A stretch of 42,042 bases of DNA from Glomus cerebriforme (taxonomy: Eukaryota > Glomeromycota > Glomeromycetes > Glomerales > Glomeraceae): positions 9,482 through 51,523 of the forward strand of contig QKYT01000510.1 of assembly GCA_003550305.1 (NCBI GenBank). Direction: 5' to 3'. Below the pieces are notes generated by a model. That model was given only the letters and a program-made list of their open reading frames with translations, had not been told where the DNA came from and ran no database searches. Made by a program: the position numbers and the translations under genes. Positions 1 to 10,786 of the stretch are shown here, one piece after another (position 1 is the first letter of the stretch; every line of letters starts with the position of its first letter).

Positions 1-130
1 CCTCTTTGTCTCCCATCATTTCTTTTTATCTCTCATCACTTCTTTTTATCTTCCATCACTTTCCATTACTCCTTTTTACTCCCTTTTATTAACTATTACT
101 TTTTTATTATTCCATTATTATTTTATTTTT
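1..130. repeat. Pyrimidine-rich degenerate short repeat
   Basis: The plus strand is almost purely C and T and repeats a degenerate unit of about 25 bp of the form catcacttctttttatct. It is cut by the window edge, so its full length is unknown. From about 131 to 550 the sequence is AT-rich with homopolymer runs and I see no gene in it. Confidence 0.6.
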
Positions 131-550
131 TTATTAGCATCTTTCTTCTTGATCATTATAATTTACTTATCTTTTTTATTTATTGTTATTGTTTCTTTTA
201 TTTGTATCACTTCATTAAAAATAAATAAAATCATAAATATGTAACTTTTAAATTTTAAAAAATTTTATTAGATAAGAATTATTTTAAATAAATATGTTTG
301 CAAAAAAAAAAAAATTTTAAAATCTTTTGTGATAAAATTTAAGTTTANAAATTAGCCAAGTTTAAAAAAATCAGCCTATATATCATGTGACATATTTGAA
401 AAAAAAACTCAGGTAATAATCGTTCAGGTGACAATTATCCAGGTAATGTTTAGCAATTTCTAACCTTTATTACCTAATTTTGAGATATTGATTAAAAATC
501 TATAATTTTATTGGGAAGTAATAAATAGACTTTATAGTTGGAAAGCTTTT

Positions 551-2130
551 TATTCAGATTCATTATCAAATTCTTCTTCTATCAACATAGCAATTATATT
601 TAGTTAAAGTAATAATCCATCAAATGAAAATAAAAGTTTTAATAATTCAGAATCAGAAAGTAATAAATTAATAACAACAAGTTCATTAGTTTCAACAGTT
701 ATAAAAAATCTACCAGAAAGTAAAAAATTAAACAAATTTAGTTCAATTACAAAAACAGAAACTTCATACATATACTTAATATTGCAGATAGATGAAATGT
801 TAGAAGATTATATTACTTATCAAGCATCTTCACAGAAATTTACTATAGCACTAGAAAAGCAGAAAGAATAATATAAAGATTATTCTTTTCCATTTGGATA
901 AAATCAGACAATTTCTGGTAAACTAACTAAAAGTACTTCTTTTAAAATACCAAAAAGTCTATTTAAATCTTCTGTAAATCTTTTTGATAGTTCACAAAAT
1001 CCTTCCGATTCAAATCTATTAGAAGAATTTTTTAATAATTTCTTAGATTTTTTTAATACTTTTGAAAATCCTTCAGGTACTTCTAACTAAAATCAATTTA
1101 GTAATAATTTATCTTATAAAAAAAATGGACAAGTAGATAAGGAAATAGTAGTACTAATGCATGTTAATGGAAAAAGTTATACAATTTCTTGATCAAAATC
1201 AAGAACTAAAGGAAAGTAGATTAGTAGATTTTCCAGAATTTTGAGGAGGAAATCAAAATCCAATTAAATGGTTAGAAGCTTTTAAAAAGACTTGCAATGT
1301 TAATTGAGTTCCAAAAGGACATAGAATTATTTTAGTATCATTATACTTAAAAGGAACAGCATTTACCTATCCTTTTAAATTTAATCAATAAAAGCACTAA
1401 TTAAAAAATAAAAAACAAAAACCTGAAAAAACTGTAGAAAAATATATTGCTATAATAAAAGAATTATGAAAATGAATTAATTCTATAGGAGTTAAGATAG
1501 ATATGGATAAAATTCATGAATTTATTGAAGGATTATATCCTGAATTTGTACAATTAGCAATGCCAGATACTATTGAAAAGGCAATGGAAAAAGTACAAGC
1601 ATTAAAAATAGCATTCTTTATTAGAATAGTTCTCTTAGCATATTCTTTAATTCCAGAATATATTCAAAATATGAATGGAAAAATGATATCTGCTCAAACT
1701 AATATGATGATATTTTAACCAACTTATGCTACATTTCAAAACTAGTTAAAAGTGAATCAATAGAACAACTTATAGAATGAAAAATTTGTGAAGAAATTAC
1801 TGCAGCATTAAGTTAAGCAAAATAGAAAGTTAGTAATAGTATATAAAATAATAATAATAGAGAATGTTTTAATTATAGCAAAGCTGGTCATTTTGCTTAT
1901 AATTGTAGACAAAGAAATAATAATAATAATAGTGATAATAATAACAATAATAATCAAAATAACAATATCTAATATTTTAACTGTAGAAAAAATAAGTATA
2001 TCTCTTGTAATTGTAGAGCACGATAAGGAAATAACAATCAAAGAAATAGATAAAACAATAATAATAATTAAAATAATGAAGAAAAATATTTTCAAGAACA
2101 AAATAATCAATCTTTAAACTAAATTATACA
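551..2130 (+). pseudogene. Decayed retrotransposon Gag (capsid plus two zinc knuckles)
   Basis: Conceptual translation gives a Ser/Asn-rich N-terminal region, then from about 1158 a Gag-like domain: FPEF-stop-GGNQNPIKWLEAFKK, later VEKYIAIIKEL and HEFIEGLYPEFVQLAMP, the usual retrotransposon-Gag order. Two CCHC knuckles follow at about 1864-1910 and 1975-2020. In the first, the second Cys is Tyr (CFNYSKAGHFAYNC), and both are damaged. One frameshift lies near 1150. The frame holds many stops, nearly all at positions where Gln (TAA) or Trp (TGA) is expected. The only intact stretch of note is 1503-1718. No protease, reverse transcriptase or integrase is visible downstream and I could not define LTRs, so this is a truncated or internally deleted element. 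The family assignment rests on motif recognition only. Confidence 0.75.
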
Positions 2131-2284
2131 TCTTTGGGGAATAAGAGTATCATAATATAAACTTTTCTAATTTTAACAAAGCAGTAACTTGGAAGAATCC
2201 TTTAATTATATAGAACAAAAATAAATTCAAATCTTAAAAAGATTTACTTATATCATGAATATCTTATATAATAATATTGAAATA

Positions 2285-2560
2285 TATTTATTAAAATGAA
2301 TTTAAGCTCATAAAAAAATGTATAATATGTAGCAAATCTCTAGTGAAAAGGTAGAAAAAGGAGAATCTTCAGTACAAGTAGCAATTAGAGAAATAAAAGA
2401 GAAAACAGAAATACAATTATCTAAAAAAGATCTAGTTTATCTATTTAATAATCTCACATATAATTGTGATATATATATTACAAAAATATATAATAATCAG
2501 AAACTAAAACAAACTGAACTAGGACTTTGAAAATATATATCATTTGAATAATATAACTAA
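2285..2560 (+). pseudogene. Nudix-hydrolase-like remnant next to Gag
   Basis: In the frame of position 2348 the translation contains EKVEKGESSVQVAIREIKEK followed by TEI, which aligns with the Nudix box GX5EX7REUXEEXGU. The first Gly is Glu, the last Glu is Lys and the last Gly is Glu; each of these is one G-to-A change from the consensus. After it comes a YNCDIYITKIY strand and an LGLWKYISFEQ-like end with TGA for Trp, which fits a small Nudix fold. Upstream, M-stop-Q reads as a former MWQ. It lies about 150 bp after the Gag knuckles in another frame, so it may belong to the same element. It cannot encode an active enzyme. The alternative, a host Nudix gene fragment, cannot be excluded. Confidence 0.55.
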
Positions 2561-4084
2561 AACTATTTTTTCATTAAGTAATTAGCAAAGAGATTTTTTT
2601 TTTCAAAACTTGCATGAACTTGTGTACTTTGAATTTTTCAAGAGTAAATTTTCTTTTTTAGATTCATGTAGTGTCATTAACCAATAAAATGTATCCTATT
2701 AGTTTGTTATATATAACTATATATAACAGGTTATTACAATTAGATTGATCCTTTTATATAAATTAAATATATTTGAATAATACTTTAACTGTTTTTTGAT
2801 ATTTAAAACTTTTATCTATACCATAATAGAGTTCCTGAAAGATGTGATAGGATGTTAAAAATACATACTAGTAAAAGAATCTATAGGTAATTTAGAACAA
2901 GATTTTGAAAAAAGTTATATAATTATAATAAGAATTTTTATCATTAATATTTACTTTCAAAATCTAAATTTATAAATTTTTTAGGAAATCATTATGATTG
3001 TAGAAAATTAAAAAATATCTATAAGAGTAATTTTATTTTGATTAATTTGTTCATATATGAGTAAATAGTTAGACCCAATCTATACTAAATATTAGCTAGA
3101 GACTTACATTTTTTTTGAGCTATGAATGAGATTAACATTTATGTTACACAGCCTGAATATTATTTATTTTTTAAACAAATAGTAGCAAATAAGTATCAAA
3201 TCAATATATATATTTTTTTTTATCAAAATTATTATAAAAATTGCTTTTTATTTTTTATTATAAAATAATTACTTATTGTTTTATTCTTAATAATCTTATA
3301 ATAACAAATCTTAAATTATAATTAGTATTTTGTATAGTGAAAATAATATATTATTTCAATAAAGTTTTTGATATAGATGCTAAATATTTTAATAATCTAA
3401 AATTTAATTCATGAAAATTATAATTGTATAGTATATATAATGAAATATAAAAATTTTATTATAATTGTCAAAACCATAATAAATTATTATAAAAAATAAT
3501 GTGAAATACCAAAATAGTTTTGCAAGTTTTGACAGTTTTGCAATTTTAATATTTTAGAATAATTTTGTGAAACTAGTTTCAATAGTTTTATATTCATTAT
3601 TTATAAAACTTTCTAGTTTTGATAAGTAATCTTACCTGATATTATCTGAAATAAATAAGACTTTAATAATAAAAGAAAAATTTTATTTTTTAAAATTTTT
3701 TTAAAATTTCAAAATAAATGTAAACTTAATAGAATAATCTTATTAGTTTTTTAAAGAGGTTTTGTTCAAATCATTTCTGATGATTTTATTAAATGTCATC
3801 CTAATAATGTGATCATGTGATTTATATAAACTTTTATTAGACTTTCATAATTGATTGGCTTTCCTTTTTCTTTTTCCTTCCCAAAAAAAAAAAATATTAA
3901 AACAAACTGTATTGAATTTTTTTTGATAGCTCTTTTCATTTTTAAAAATATTATTAAAAGAAGTAAATAAAGCTGCTTTATTTCTTTAAACTTTTTTTCA
4001 TTATTTTATAAATATTAATATTTCTAACATTTCTAATAAATTTTTTAGTTAAATGTTTAATCATTTATATGAAAAATGTATGAT
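2561..4084. other. AT-rich stretch without a recognisable gene
   Basis: No frame gives a recognisable protein. A short inverted pair (gttatatata / tatatataac) lies at about 2706-2729, and several degenerate copies of an agttttgnaa motif lie at 3510-3620. I see no RNA gene. Confidence 0.5.
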
Positions 4085-6958
4085 TTTAATAATGAAATGA
4101 AACCAACATTGAATTCAATTATTTTAATGATCAGAATGAGTCTTCTGAAGGGTCATCTGTTTAACAAACTTCCTCTCTTCATGTTGGAATTTCAAAGGGA
4201 TGATCACTTGAAAAATTGATTATACCTAATAGTGCTTTTAACCAGGCTTTCAAATTAAGTATTAGAATGCAATTTAAAAATTAGAACCATGCTAATTTAG
4301 TATTATTGGCTTATGGACAACAGATTGGCTTTATATGAAAGATTTAAGATAAATACTTGAATAAGAATGGAGATGTATATAAGTATATATTTGAATGTAA
4401 ACATATAGGAATATTCAAATCAAAAAAAATAGCAACAGATCCTTCAAAACAATGCAATAGGTAATTGATCAAAACTGGCTGTAATTGTTTTATAAATATG
4501 TACTGGCCACTTAAGTTACAATGTCCTTCTATTACCAAGATGAATCTCATACATTATGGACATTTACTTAATCCAGAAACAATCCGATTTGCTAATATTT
4601 ATCGACAAATTTCTCAAGCTGTAATGAATAAAATTAAATTTTATGTGAATACAATTCATGAGATTAATCAACACATATTAAGGCAACTTCTTCAAGATAA
4701 ATTTAAGGATCACCTTTTTCTTAATAGAGATTTGGCCAATGCTATTCAACAATTCTAAAGGAATCATACAAATTCTGAACAGGATTCTGAGAATGATGCT
4801 TCTAATCTTCTTAAAGAGTTACAAAAAATGAAAGAAGATGATCCTACATACATGGTTCATAACTTATTATTATATCAAAAATCATCTTTTTCATCTATTC
4901 TGGATGAGTCTTCATTAACAAACTCTTTATTTAAGGCATCATGATGTTATTTTGACAGATAATACAGCATGAACCAATAAATATTATTTATTATTGTGTT
5001 TATTTGTAGGTGTTGATGAACATCGCCATTTAAGAGTGATAGCTTAGGCATTAATGTCTGATGAAACTACTTCATCATATATGTGTATTCTTAATAATTT
5101 TTTAGCAGTAACAAATAATTTAGCACCAAAAACAATTTTTTCTGATTGTAATACTGGATTGGAACTAGCTATAGAATCTGTTTTTCTGATAACATGATAT
5201 TTATATTGTATCTTTCATATACCATTGAATATTAAAAAGAATCTAATACGCTTACTTGGTTTCTAATTCACTGCATTTAAAAATGATTTTTTTATTTGCT
5301 GCAATATATTATTTGAAGAAATTTTTGAAACACAATTTATTTCTTTATGTACAAACTTTCTAGAAGTTGCATCATATTTGAAAAATGTTTTATATCCAAT
5401 TAAGAAACGTTAGGCTAAATGTTTTACTTTTAAGGTAAATATTTATTATATTGCATTAGAATTAGTATTAGGTTGAGTTGAGTTAGTTTAGAGTTAGGGT
5501 TAGAGTTAGGATTAGGGTTAGAGTTAAGGTTAGAGTTAGGATTAGGGTTAGGATTAAAATCAGGATTAGGATTAGGATTAGGGTTTGGATTAGGATGGGT
5601 TAGGGTTAGGTTGGTTAGTTTAGATTGAAAAATAGTATTAATTGAATGTTTTACTAATATTTATATTTAGGAGTTTAATGCTAAAATGTCTTCTACTCTT
5701 CTACTCAATGTGTGAAATCTATCAATGCTATTATTCATAAATTTGTGAATTCACATTCAACTTTATTAGGATGTTTTAATGGATTACAAGAAATGTTAGC
5801 TTCAGAACTTTAAAAAGCTGAATATCAAAATTATTTAACCAATTTGCCTTTTAGTATTGCTGCTTCTTCAGCAATTCATGTCTTTCCAAAATTGGTAAAG
5901 AATTTAAGAAATGTTTTAACTGATGAAATTTTTTCTATCCAAAAGACTCAAATTGATTGTTTGTTTTGAATATTATTCAAGATTAATTCTTTCTGATCAA
6001 TACCATATGTATAATAATATAAGTTTATATTTTTTTTTTGTTTAATGAAAGATTTTTATTATCTGTTTGGTATTAATATTAAATTTTTTTTTAATTAAAG
6101 ATTAATAATTCTGATACTTCTGTTTGTTTTGAAGATTGTACAGATAAATGTCAAATTGCACTTAAATCTCTAATTAGTGGTATAAATCTTACTAATGTTA
6201 TAGAAATTTGGGAAGTTAAACACATGGCAGTTAATACAACATCAGTAAATTATGTGGCATTATTTTAAGACCATTATCATATTTGTACTGACATGTTTAC
6301 TTTTAAATAGTGAAGGTTTGATTTGTCACCACTTTTTTCAAGTGATGTTACGAACACAAAAAGCACAATTTACATTTAATTTGTTAAAGAGTCAGTGGTA
6401 TAAAAAAGGTGTTGATTTACAGAAAATTAATATTTTAGATAATTCTGCTAGCTTTATAATTAATACTGGAAGTGAAAGTTCAGTAACTTTAATATGTGGA
6501 ATTCATAATAATGAAGAAGATTATTTAAGCAATAATTTTGCTGAAGTCAAACATTTTATTAAGAAACGTCAGATTTATGGAGAATGTGCAGCATTAGAAT
6601 GAAAGTTAGCATTCTTAGCTTCTAAATTCAAATTGACACATATTACAGCTACATTACGAGGTTTAATTCAAGAAGTAGAACTATCTAACACTAATGTTAA
6701 TAAATAAGATTAGAAATAATTCATAATTTATTGCAAGTTAATGCAAAAGGAAGGCCTGTTAAAAGATTGAAATCTTCTGGAGAAAATATATTAACTAATT
6801 CTACAGGTAATAGATCTATTAATCATTCTGGTAATGGATATACATGCCGCAGTTGTCTTAAAGATGGGCATAATTTATGAAGTTGTAGTACACCATGTAA
6901 AATTTGTAAGAAATTTGGATATAATTATTTACATTGTCCAAACAAGAAGAATGTATAA
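4085..6958 (+). pseudogene. MULE transposase pseudogene (SWIM and zinc knuckles)
   Basis: Mutator-like transposase in one discontinuous frame. The N-terminal FAR1-like segment (about 4130-4600) holds Cys/His residues (ECKH, GCNCF). The DDE core begins near 4940 with ILTDNTA-stop-TNKYY, then LFVGVDEHRHLR, KTIFSDCNTGLELAIES and YCIFHIPLNIKKNL. The C-terminal part has a SWIM-like finger at about 6268-6330 (HICTDMF...GLICHHFFQ), whose second Cys is Asp, and a double knuckle at 6846-6945 (CRSCLKDGHNLxSC and CKICKKFGYNYLHC, the latter lacking its His). Two intron-like breaks occur, about 5434-5670 and 5996-6100; the first holds telomere-like repeats. Stops interrupt the frame throughout, almost all at expected Gln or Trp codons. 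The last stop is at 6956-6958, just before a foldback insertion. I could not define the terminal inverted repeats. Confidence 0.85.
5470..5625 (+). repeat. Degenerate telomere-like repeat (TTAGGG-type)
   Basis: About 150 bp of short units gttagg, attagg, gagttag and ttaggg, with several perfect ttaggg copies. It lies inside an intron-like interruption (donor-like ggtaaat near 5434, acceptor-like atatttag near 5670) of the MULE pseudogene. It is too imperfect to be an active telomere. Confidence 0.75.
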
Positions 6959-7194
6959 TTAACTTGTATTATACATGTTGTTAAAACTCTGGAATTTCAG
7001 CATAATTTCAGGATTCGATATTCGGCCAATCATTCTGAAATGAAACTCCAGCTGAAATTCAAAAATCAGGCCAAAATCTGAAATTAGGGTCAGAAGATGA
7101 AAATCCAGACGAAACCTTTTTTATATGGTCTGAAATGGGGTCGCATGATTTTTTGTGGATTATAGTTTTTCTTTTCGTGAACTTTATTTTTACT

Positions 7195-7945
7195 TTTTTT
7201 TCTTTAATAACGGCTTTTTGGATTTCTTGGAGACTAATGGTGAGATTTCTTTATTTTTTTATTCTTTTTTGTGTTCTTTTTTCATTTAGGAACATTATTG
7301 ACATTCCTTTTGCTTTTCTTTTCTTTAGTGTTGGTTTCTTGAACTTCTTGGAGTCTAATGGTGAGTTATTTTCATCGATAATTCATTTTCTTTTCGTCAA
7401 ATATTCTATTAATATTTGTTTTTTACTTTTTTTTTTCTTTAGTGATAGTTTCTTGGACTTCTGGGAGACTCATTATTTTTCTTTGATCCTTTATTTTTTT
7501 CATCAAATATTTTATTAATTATTTTTTTTTTTTTTTTTTTTTCTTTAGTGATAGTTTCTTGGACTTCTGGGAGACTCATTATTTTTCTTTGATCCTTTAT
7601 TTTTTTCATCAAATATTTTATTAATTATTTTTTTTTTTGCTTTTTTTTTCTTTAGTGACTGTATTTTGGATTTCGTAAAAACTAAGTGTGAGTTTCCTTA
7701 TTTAATCCTTCATTTTCTTTTCATTTAAATATTTTATTAAAATTTTTTGCTTTTTTTCTTTATGACAGTTTCTTGGACTTCTTGGTGACGAATTGTGAGT
7801 TCCTTTCTTTGCTTCTTCATTTCCTTTTCATTTAAGTGTTTTATTAATACTTTTTTTTCTTTTTTTCTTTAGTAACAGGTTTCTTAGGCTTCTTGAGGTG
7901 AATTGTGAGTTCTTTCTTTGATCCTTTACTTTTTTCATCTTGATA
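7195..7945 (+). repeat. Tandem ~107-bp modules, left arm of copy A
   Basis: Seven modules start near 7197, 7320, 7441, 7547, 7654, 7761 and 7871. Each has a T-rich tract ending in ctttag, then about 32 nt like tgatagtttcttggactt followed by cttggagactaatg, then usually gtgag, then an AT-rich spacer with tattaatatt. The third and fourth modules are nearly identical over 100 bp, a sign of recent duplication or gene conversion. Confidence 0.8.
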
Positions 7946-8334
7946 TTTATTTTTGCTAATTTAGGAATGTTATTTTTATTTTTCCTTTGCTTTTGAAAGA
8001 GATAATGATTTTTAACCATTCAAATTAAAATAAATATATATTGTACAACAGATCATACAAACAAACAATTACTTTATCAAATAAACATTTACGCAAATAT
8101 ANAAAATTAAGAACATGATTTCTTTTTAATTTAAGTACGAAACAAAAATAATTTGAATAAATTAAATTATAATAAAACACGAAAAAACATTAAATACTCT
8201 TATAAATAATCTAAAAATTAAAATATTTTTTTCTATAGAATGCTCAAAAAAATTGTTGCTAAAAAAGTAAAAAAGAAATGTCAATAACATCTCTAAGCGA
8301 AGAAATCAAAAAGAAATCATAAAAAAGGAAAAAG

Positions 8335-8790
8335 AACTCACCATTAGTTTCCAAAAAAACATGCCATTACCATTAAAGAGAATAAGCATAAGAAACGTCA
8401 ATATACTTCTAAACGAAAAGAAGACAAAATAACAAAGAGACTACCATTAGTCATTATAGAGTCCAAGAATGTGCCACTAAAGAAAAAAAAGCAAAGAAAA
8501 TATTAATAAAATACTTAACAAAAAGAAAATGAAGGATTATTCACAATTAGTTTTCAAGAAGTTCAAGAAACCATCGCTAAAGAAAAAAAAGCAAAGAAAA
8601 AATATTAATAAAGCACTTGACAAAAAGAAAATGATCAAAAAAAGGAACTTACCATTAGTCTTAAAAAAGTCCAAGAAGCCGTCACTAAAGAAAAAAAGCA
8701 AAAAGGACGTCAATAACGTTCCTAAACAAAAAGAAAATGAAAAAAAGAATAAAAAAAACTCACCATTAAGTCTCCAAAAAGCCATTTCGG
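8335..8790 (-). repeat. Tandem modules, right arm of copy A (inverted)
   Basis: Five modules in the opposite orientation to the left arm, near 8339, 8441, 8542, 8651 and 8762. Read on the plus strand they leave an ORF open at 8529-8867 (112 aa), very rich in Lys and repeating a KKxKKPSLKKK motif at about 36-residue intervals. This probably follows from repeat composition; I do not call it a gene. Confidence 0.75.
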
Positions 8791-9192
8791 ACTATAATAA
8801 AAGGTTTTCGTTCAGATTTTTGTCCTTCGATCTGATTTCAGATTTCAGCCTGATTTTTAGATTTTAGCTATAGTTTCAAACCTGGGTTTTGAACTTTCAG
8901 ATTCAGATATATTTTCGGACAGTTTCGACAACATGTATAACTTGTATTATTACATTCCTTTAGTTATTAATTAGGAATCATATCTTTATTAATCATGTAC
9001 AAATTTCTTGTATATTATTTTAATTATTGTAATAAATATTTCGATATTTTAATAAAAATATATACAAACACATGATTTATATGCTGTGCCAAATGAGGAT
9101 GGTATTTTAAGAAATCATAAGGGATGGTGAATAAAATTACTTTTTTTTAAATTAATAAATATATTATATTTGACTAATAATTCTTCCATTAG

Positions 9193-9762
9193 GTCTTCAA
9201 GAGGTTGAGGCAAAGTACCAGGTGATGGCCTTCAGACGAAACAGTATAAGCAGTCAACTCGATTTATCTGGAGTATCTGTTAGGGTGACCTGGAACTAGT
9301 CTTGGTAGGGAAGTTGTAGAGGTAGCAGTAGGTTTTATTTCTTTCTTGTATCTTTTAGTTTTAGTTTTAGATAGTTCACCTTTCTTTCTGGAAGTTAGTA
9401 CTAGTAGCCGGCTTCTATAATTTCTCTTACAAAAGTGAGGAAGGCTTTTATAACATATCTTACTAGTTCGAAGACCCAATGTGTTTGTGGGAAGATATGG
9501 GGGGACTGACTGAAAGGTGTTTTTATTTGGGGCTAGCACTGGGGTGTGAGGGAGAATCAGAGCATACTAATATCTAAGGAGATCTTGCTTACAGTCCTCA
9601 TTCTAAGGACTCATGTTACGTAAGTGCGATGCGTTAGAATTTTCCATTTAGTTAGAGGTTTTATATCTGAGCTATATAATTTTATTTGCTATTGTATTCC
9701 AGGCATTATTTATCGATTTACAGAATAAAGTTCATGATTCAGCGCGTCTTCAAAAAAAAAAA
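9193..9762 (+). mobile_element. Retroposed poly(A)-tailed sequence with 16-bp duplication
   Basis: A 570-bp insert, clearly richer in G and C than its surroundings, starts gtcttcaagaggttgagg and ends gcgcgtcttc followed by 11 A. It is flanked by identical 16-bp repeats (ATAATTCTTCCATTAG) at 9177-9192 and 9763-9778. An AATAAA signal lies at about 9723, roughly 28 bp before the tail. Together these mark LINE-type retroposition of a Pol II transcript or of a LINE/SINE 3' end. No long plus-strand reading frame exists, and I do not recognise the source. The perfect duplication suggests a fairly recent event. Confidence 0.8.
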
Positions 9763-10236
9763 ATAATTCTTCCATTAGAAATTATATTATAATTTACATA
9801 ATAAAACAAATAAATACAAAAAAAAAATACATAAAAGGCATATAATTATGATTATATTTAGATAATATTTACCCATATAAGATAATAATTAATAAAAATT
9901 AAGTAAGATAAATACAATTGCCAAATAGGATCATACTTTTTTTATCATACTAATATTTTTTTATTAAGCTATAAATAAACTACAATTTGATATTTTTGAT
10001 GTTGTTTCTAAAAATAATGTGAAATATTATAATAAAGAAAAAAATTATTATACAAATATTAAAGTAAATTATATCTTCTTTTTTGGATATGTTTGTGATA
10101 TTTTATTTGAATATAAGTAAAAAGAAATAAAGAAAAAAGTAAATATATGCATCACAAAAAATCAGAAAATAGTTTATATAACTAGCATAATTATGAATAG
10201 TTGTAAAATAATACAATTATTTGATAAAAATGTTAA

Positions 10237-10272
10237 AATATCATCTGAACTGCTTTGCAGTTCAGTGATATT
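10237..10272. repeat. Near-perfect 16-bp hairpin
   Basis: Left arm aatatcatctgaactgc and right arm gcagttcagtgatatt pair over 16 bp with one bulged T and a ttt loop. The stem contains ctgaactgc, less AT-rich than its surroundings. It could be the core of a small palindromic element or a structured transcript. The sequence does not decide. Confidence 0.6.
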
Positions 10273-10720
10273 CTAATATTCCTATTAAATAACTAATATT
10301 TATCTTCTGTTTTATAACTAATTAAACAGATATCTACTATTGATGATATAATTTTTTAAAAAAATAACTTATAACTTGATATAATGGGTTAACTTAAAAA
10401 AATAAAATATAAATAATTAGTATAAAATATTTTTTAAAAATAATTTAAATTAGTAAAAACTATTTCATATAAGACAGAATCTATACATAATATTTTGATA
10501 ACAAAATAAAAGATTGATTTAGCTACTTGATATATAGTATGTATTTATGATAAATACTGACAGGTTATATTTTATTTAATTTAAATTAGAAGGATAGAAA
10601 AAATTTATAAAAAATAAATAAAAATTTGTAATTTACTTAAATTATAAATAAATATCTAATAATAAATTATATAATAAGAGAATTTGTATTTTACACACCC
10701 TACACAAAATACATCCTAGC

Positions 10721-10786
10721 GGAGTTAGAGTTAGATTAAGATTAGGTTAGGGTTATATTAGATTAGGATTAAGAGTTAGATTAGGT
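10721..10786 (+). repeat. Second telomere-like degenerate repeat
   Basis: Units gttaga, attagg and ggttaggg over about 65 bp, similar to the block at 5470-5625 but shorter and more decayed. Confidence 0.6.

Larger units (their letters stand above)
6971..8937 (+). mobile_element. Foldback-type DNA transposon, copy A
   Basis: The ends are inverted: left atacatgttgttaaaact, and the right end, read on the minus strand, tacatgttgtcgaaactg. The insertion is flanked by a direct repeat, TAACTTGTATT, at 6960-6970 and 8938-8948; one more base also matches. A duplication of about 11 bp fits the Mutator range (9-11 bp). Inside are seven modules of about 107 bp in plus orientation (7195-7945), a centre of about 300 bp (7980-8290), and five modules in minus orientation (8335-8790). 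This is the structure of foldback elements, whose long inverted arms are arrays of short repeats. No transposase is encoded, so it must be mobilised in trans if mobile at all. It inserted just after the stop of the MULE pseudogene. Confidence 0.8.

Noticed and set aside
1808..2117. Two overlapping Ile-rich ORFs on opposite strands
   Set aside because: They arise from an ataataat-type low-complexity stretch inside the Gag pseudogene, which reads better in another frame as the Asn-rich linker between zinc knuckles.
551..6958. Alternative genetic code (TAR = Gln, TGA = Trp) in the transposon regions
   Set aside because: CAA, CAG and TGG are used beside the stops in the same frames, the frames are also broken by frameshifts, and the intact genes nearby end with ordinary stop codons.
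7135..7518. Phe-rich 127-aa ORF resembling a membrane protein
   Set aside because: The hydrophobicity comes from T-tracts of the foldback modules; the frame is not kept through the array.
9460..9480. Possible tRNA-type B box (gttcgaaga)
   Set aside because: The final C of the consensus is missing, there is no A box at the right distance and no cloverleaf can be drawn.
9264..9539. Minus-strand ORF of 91 aa
   Set aside because: It lies wholly within the retroposed insert, runs antisense to its poly(A) orientation and resembles no family I know.
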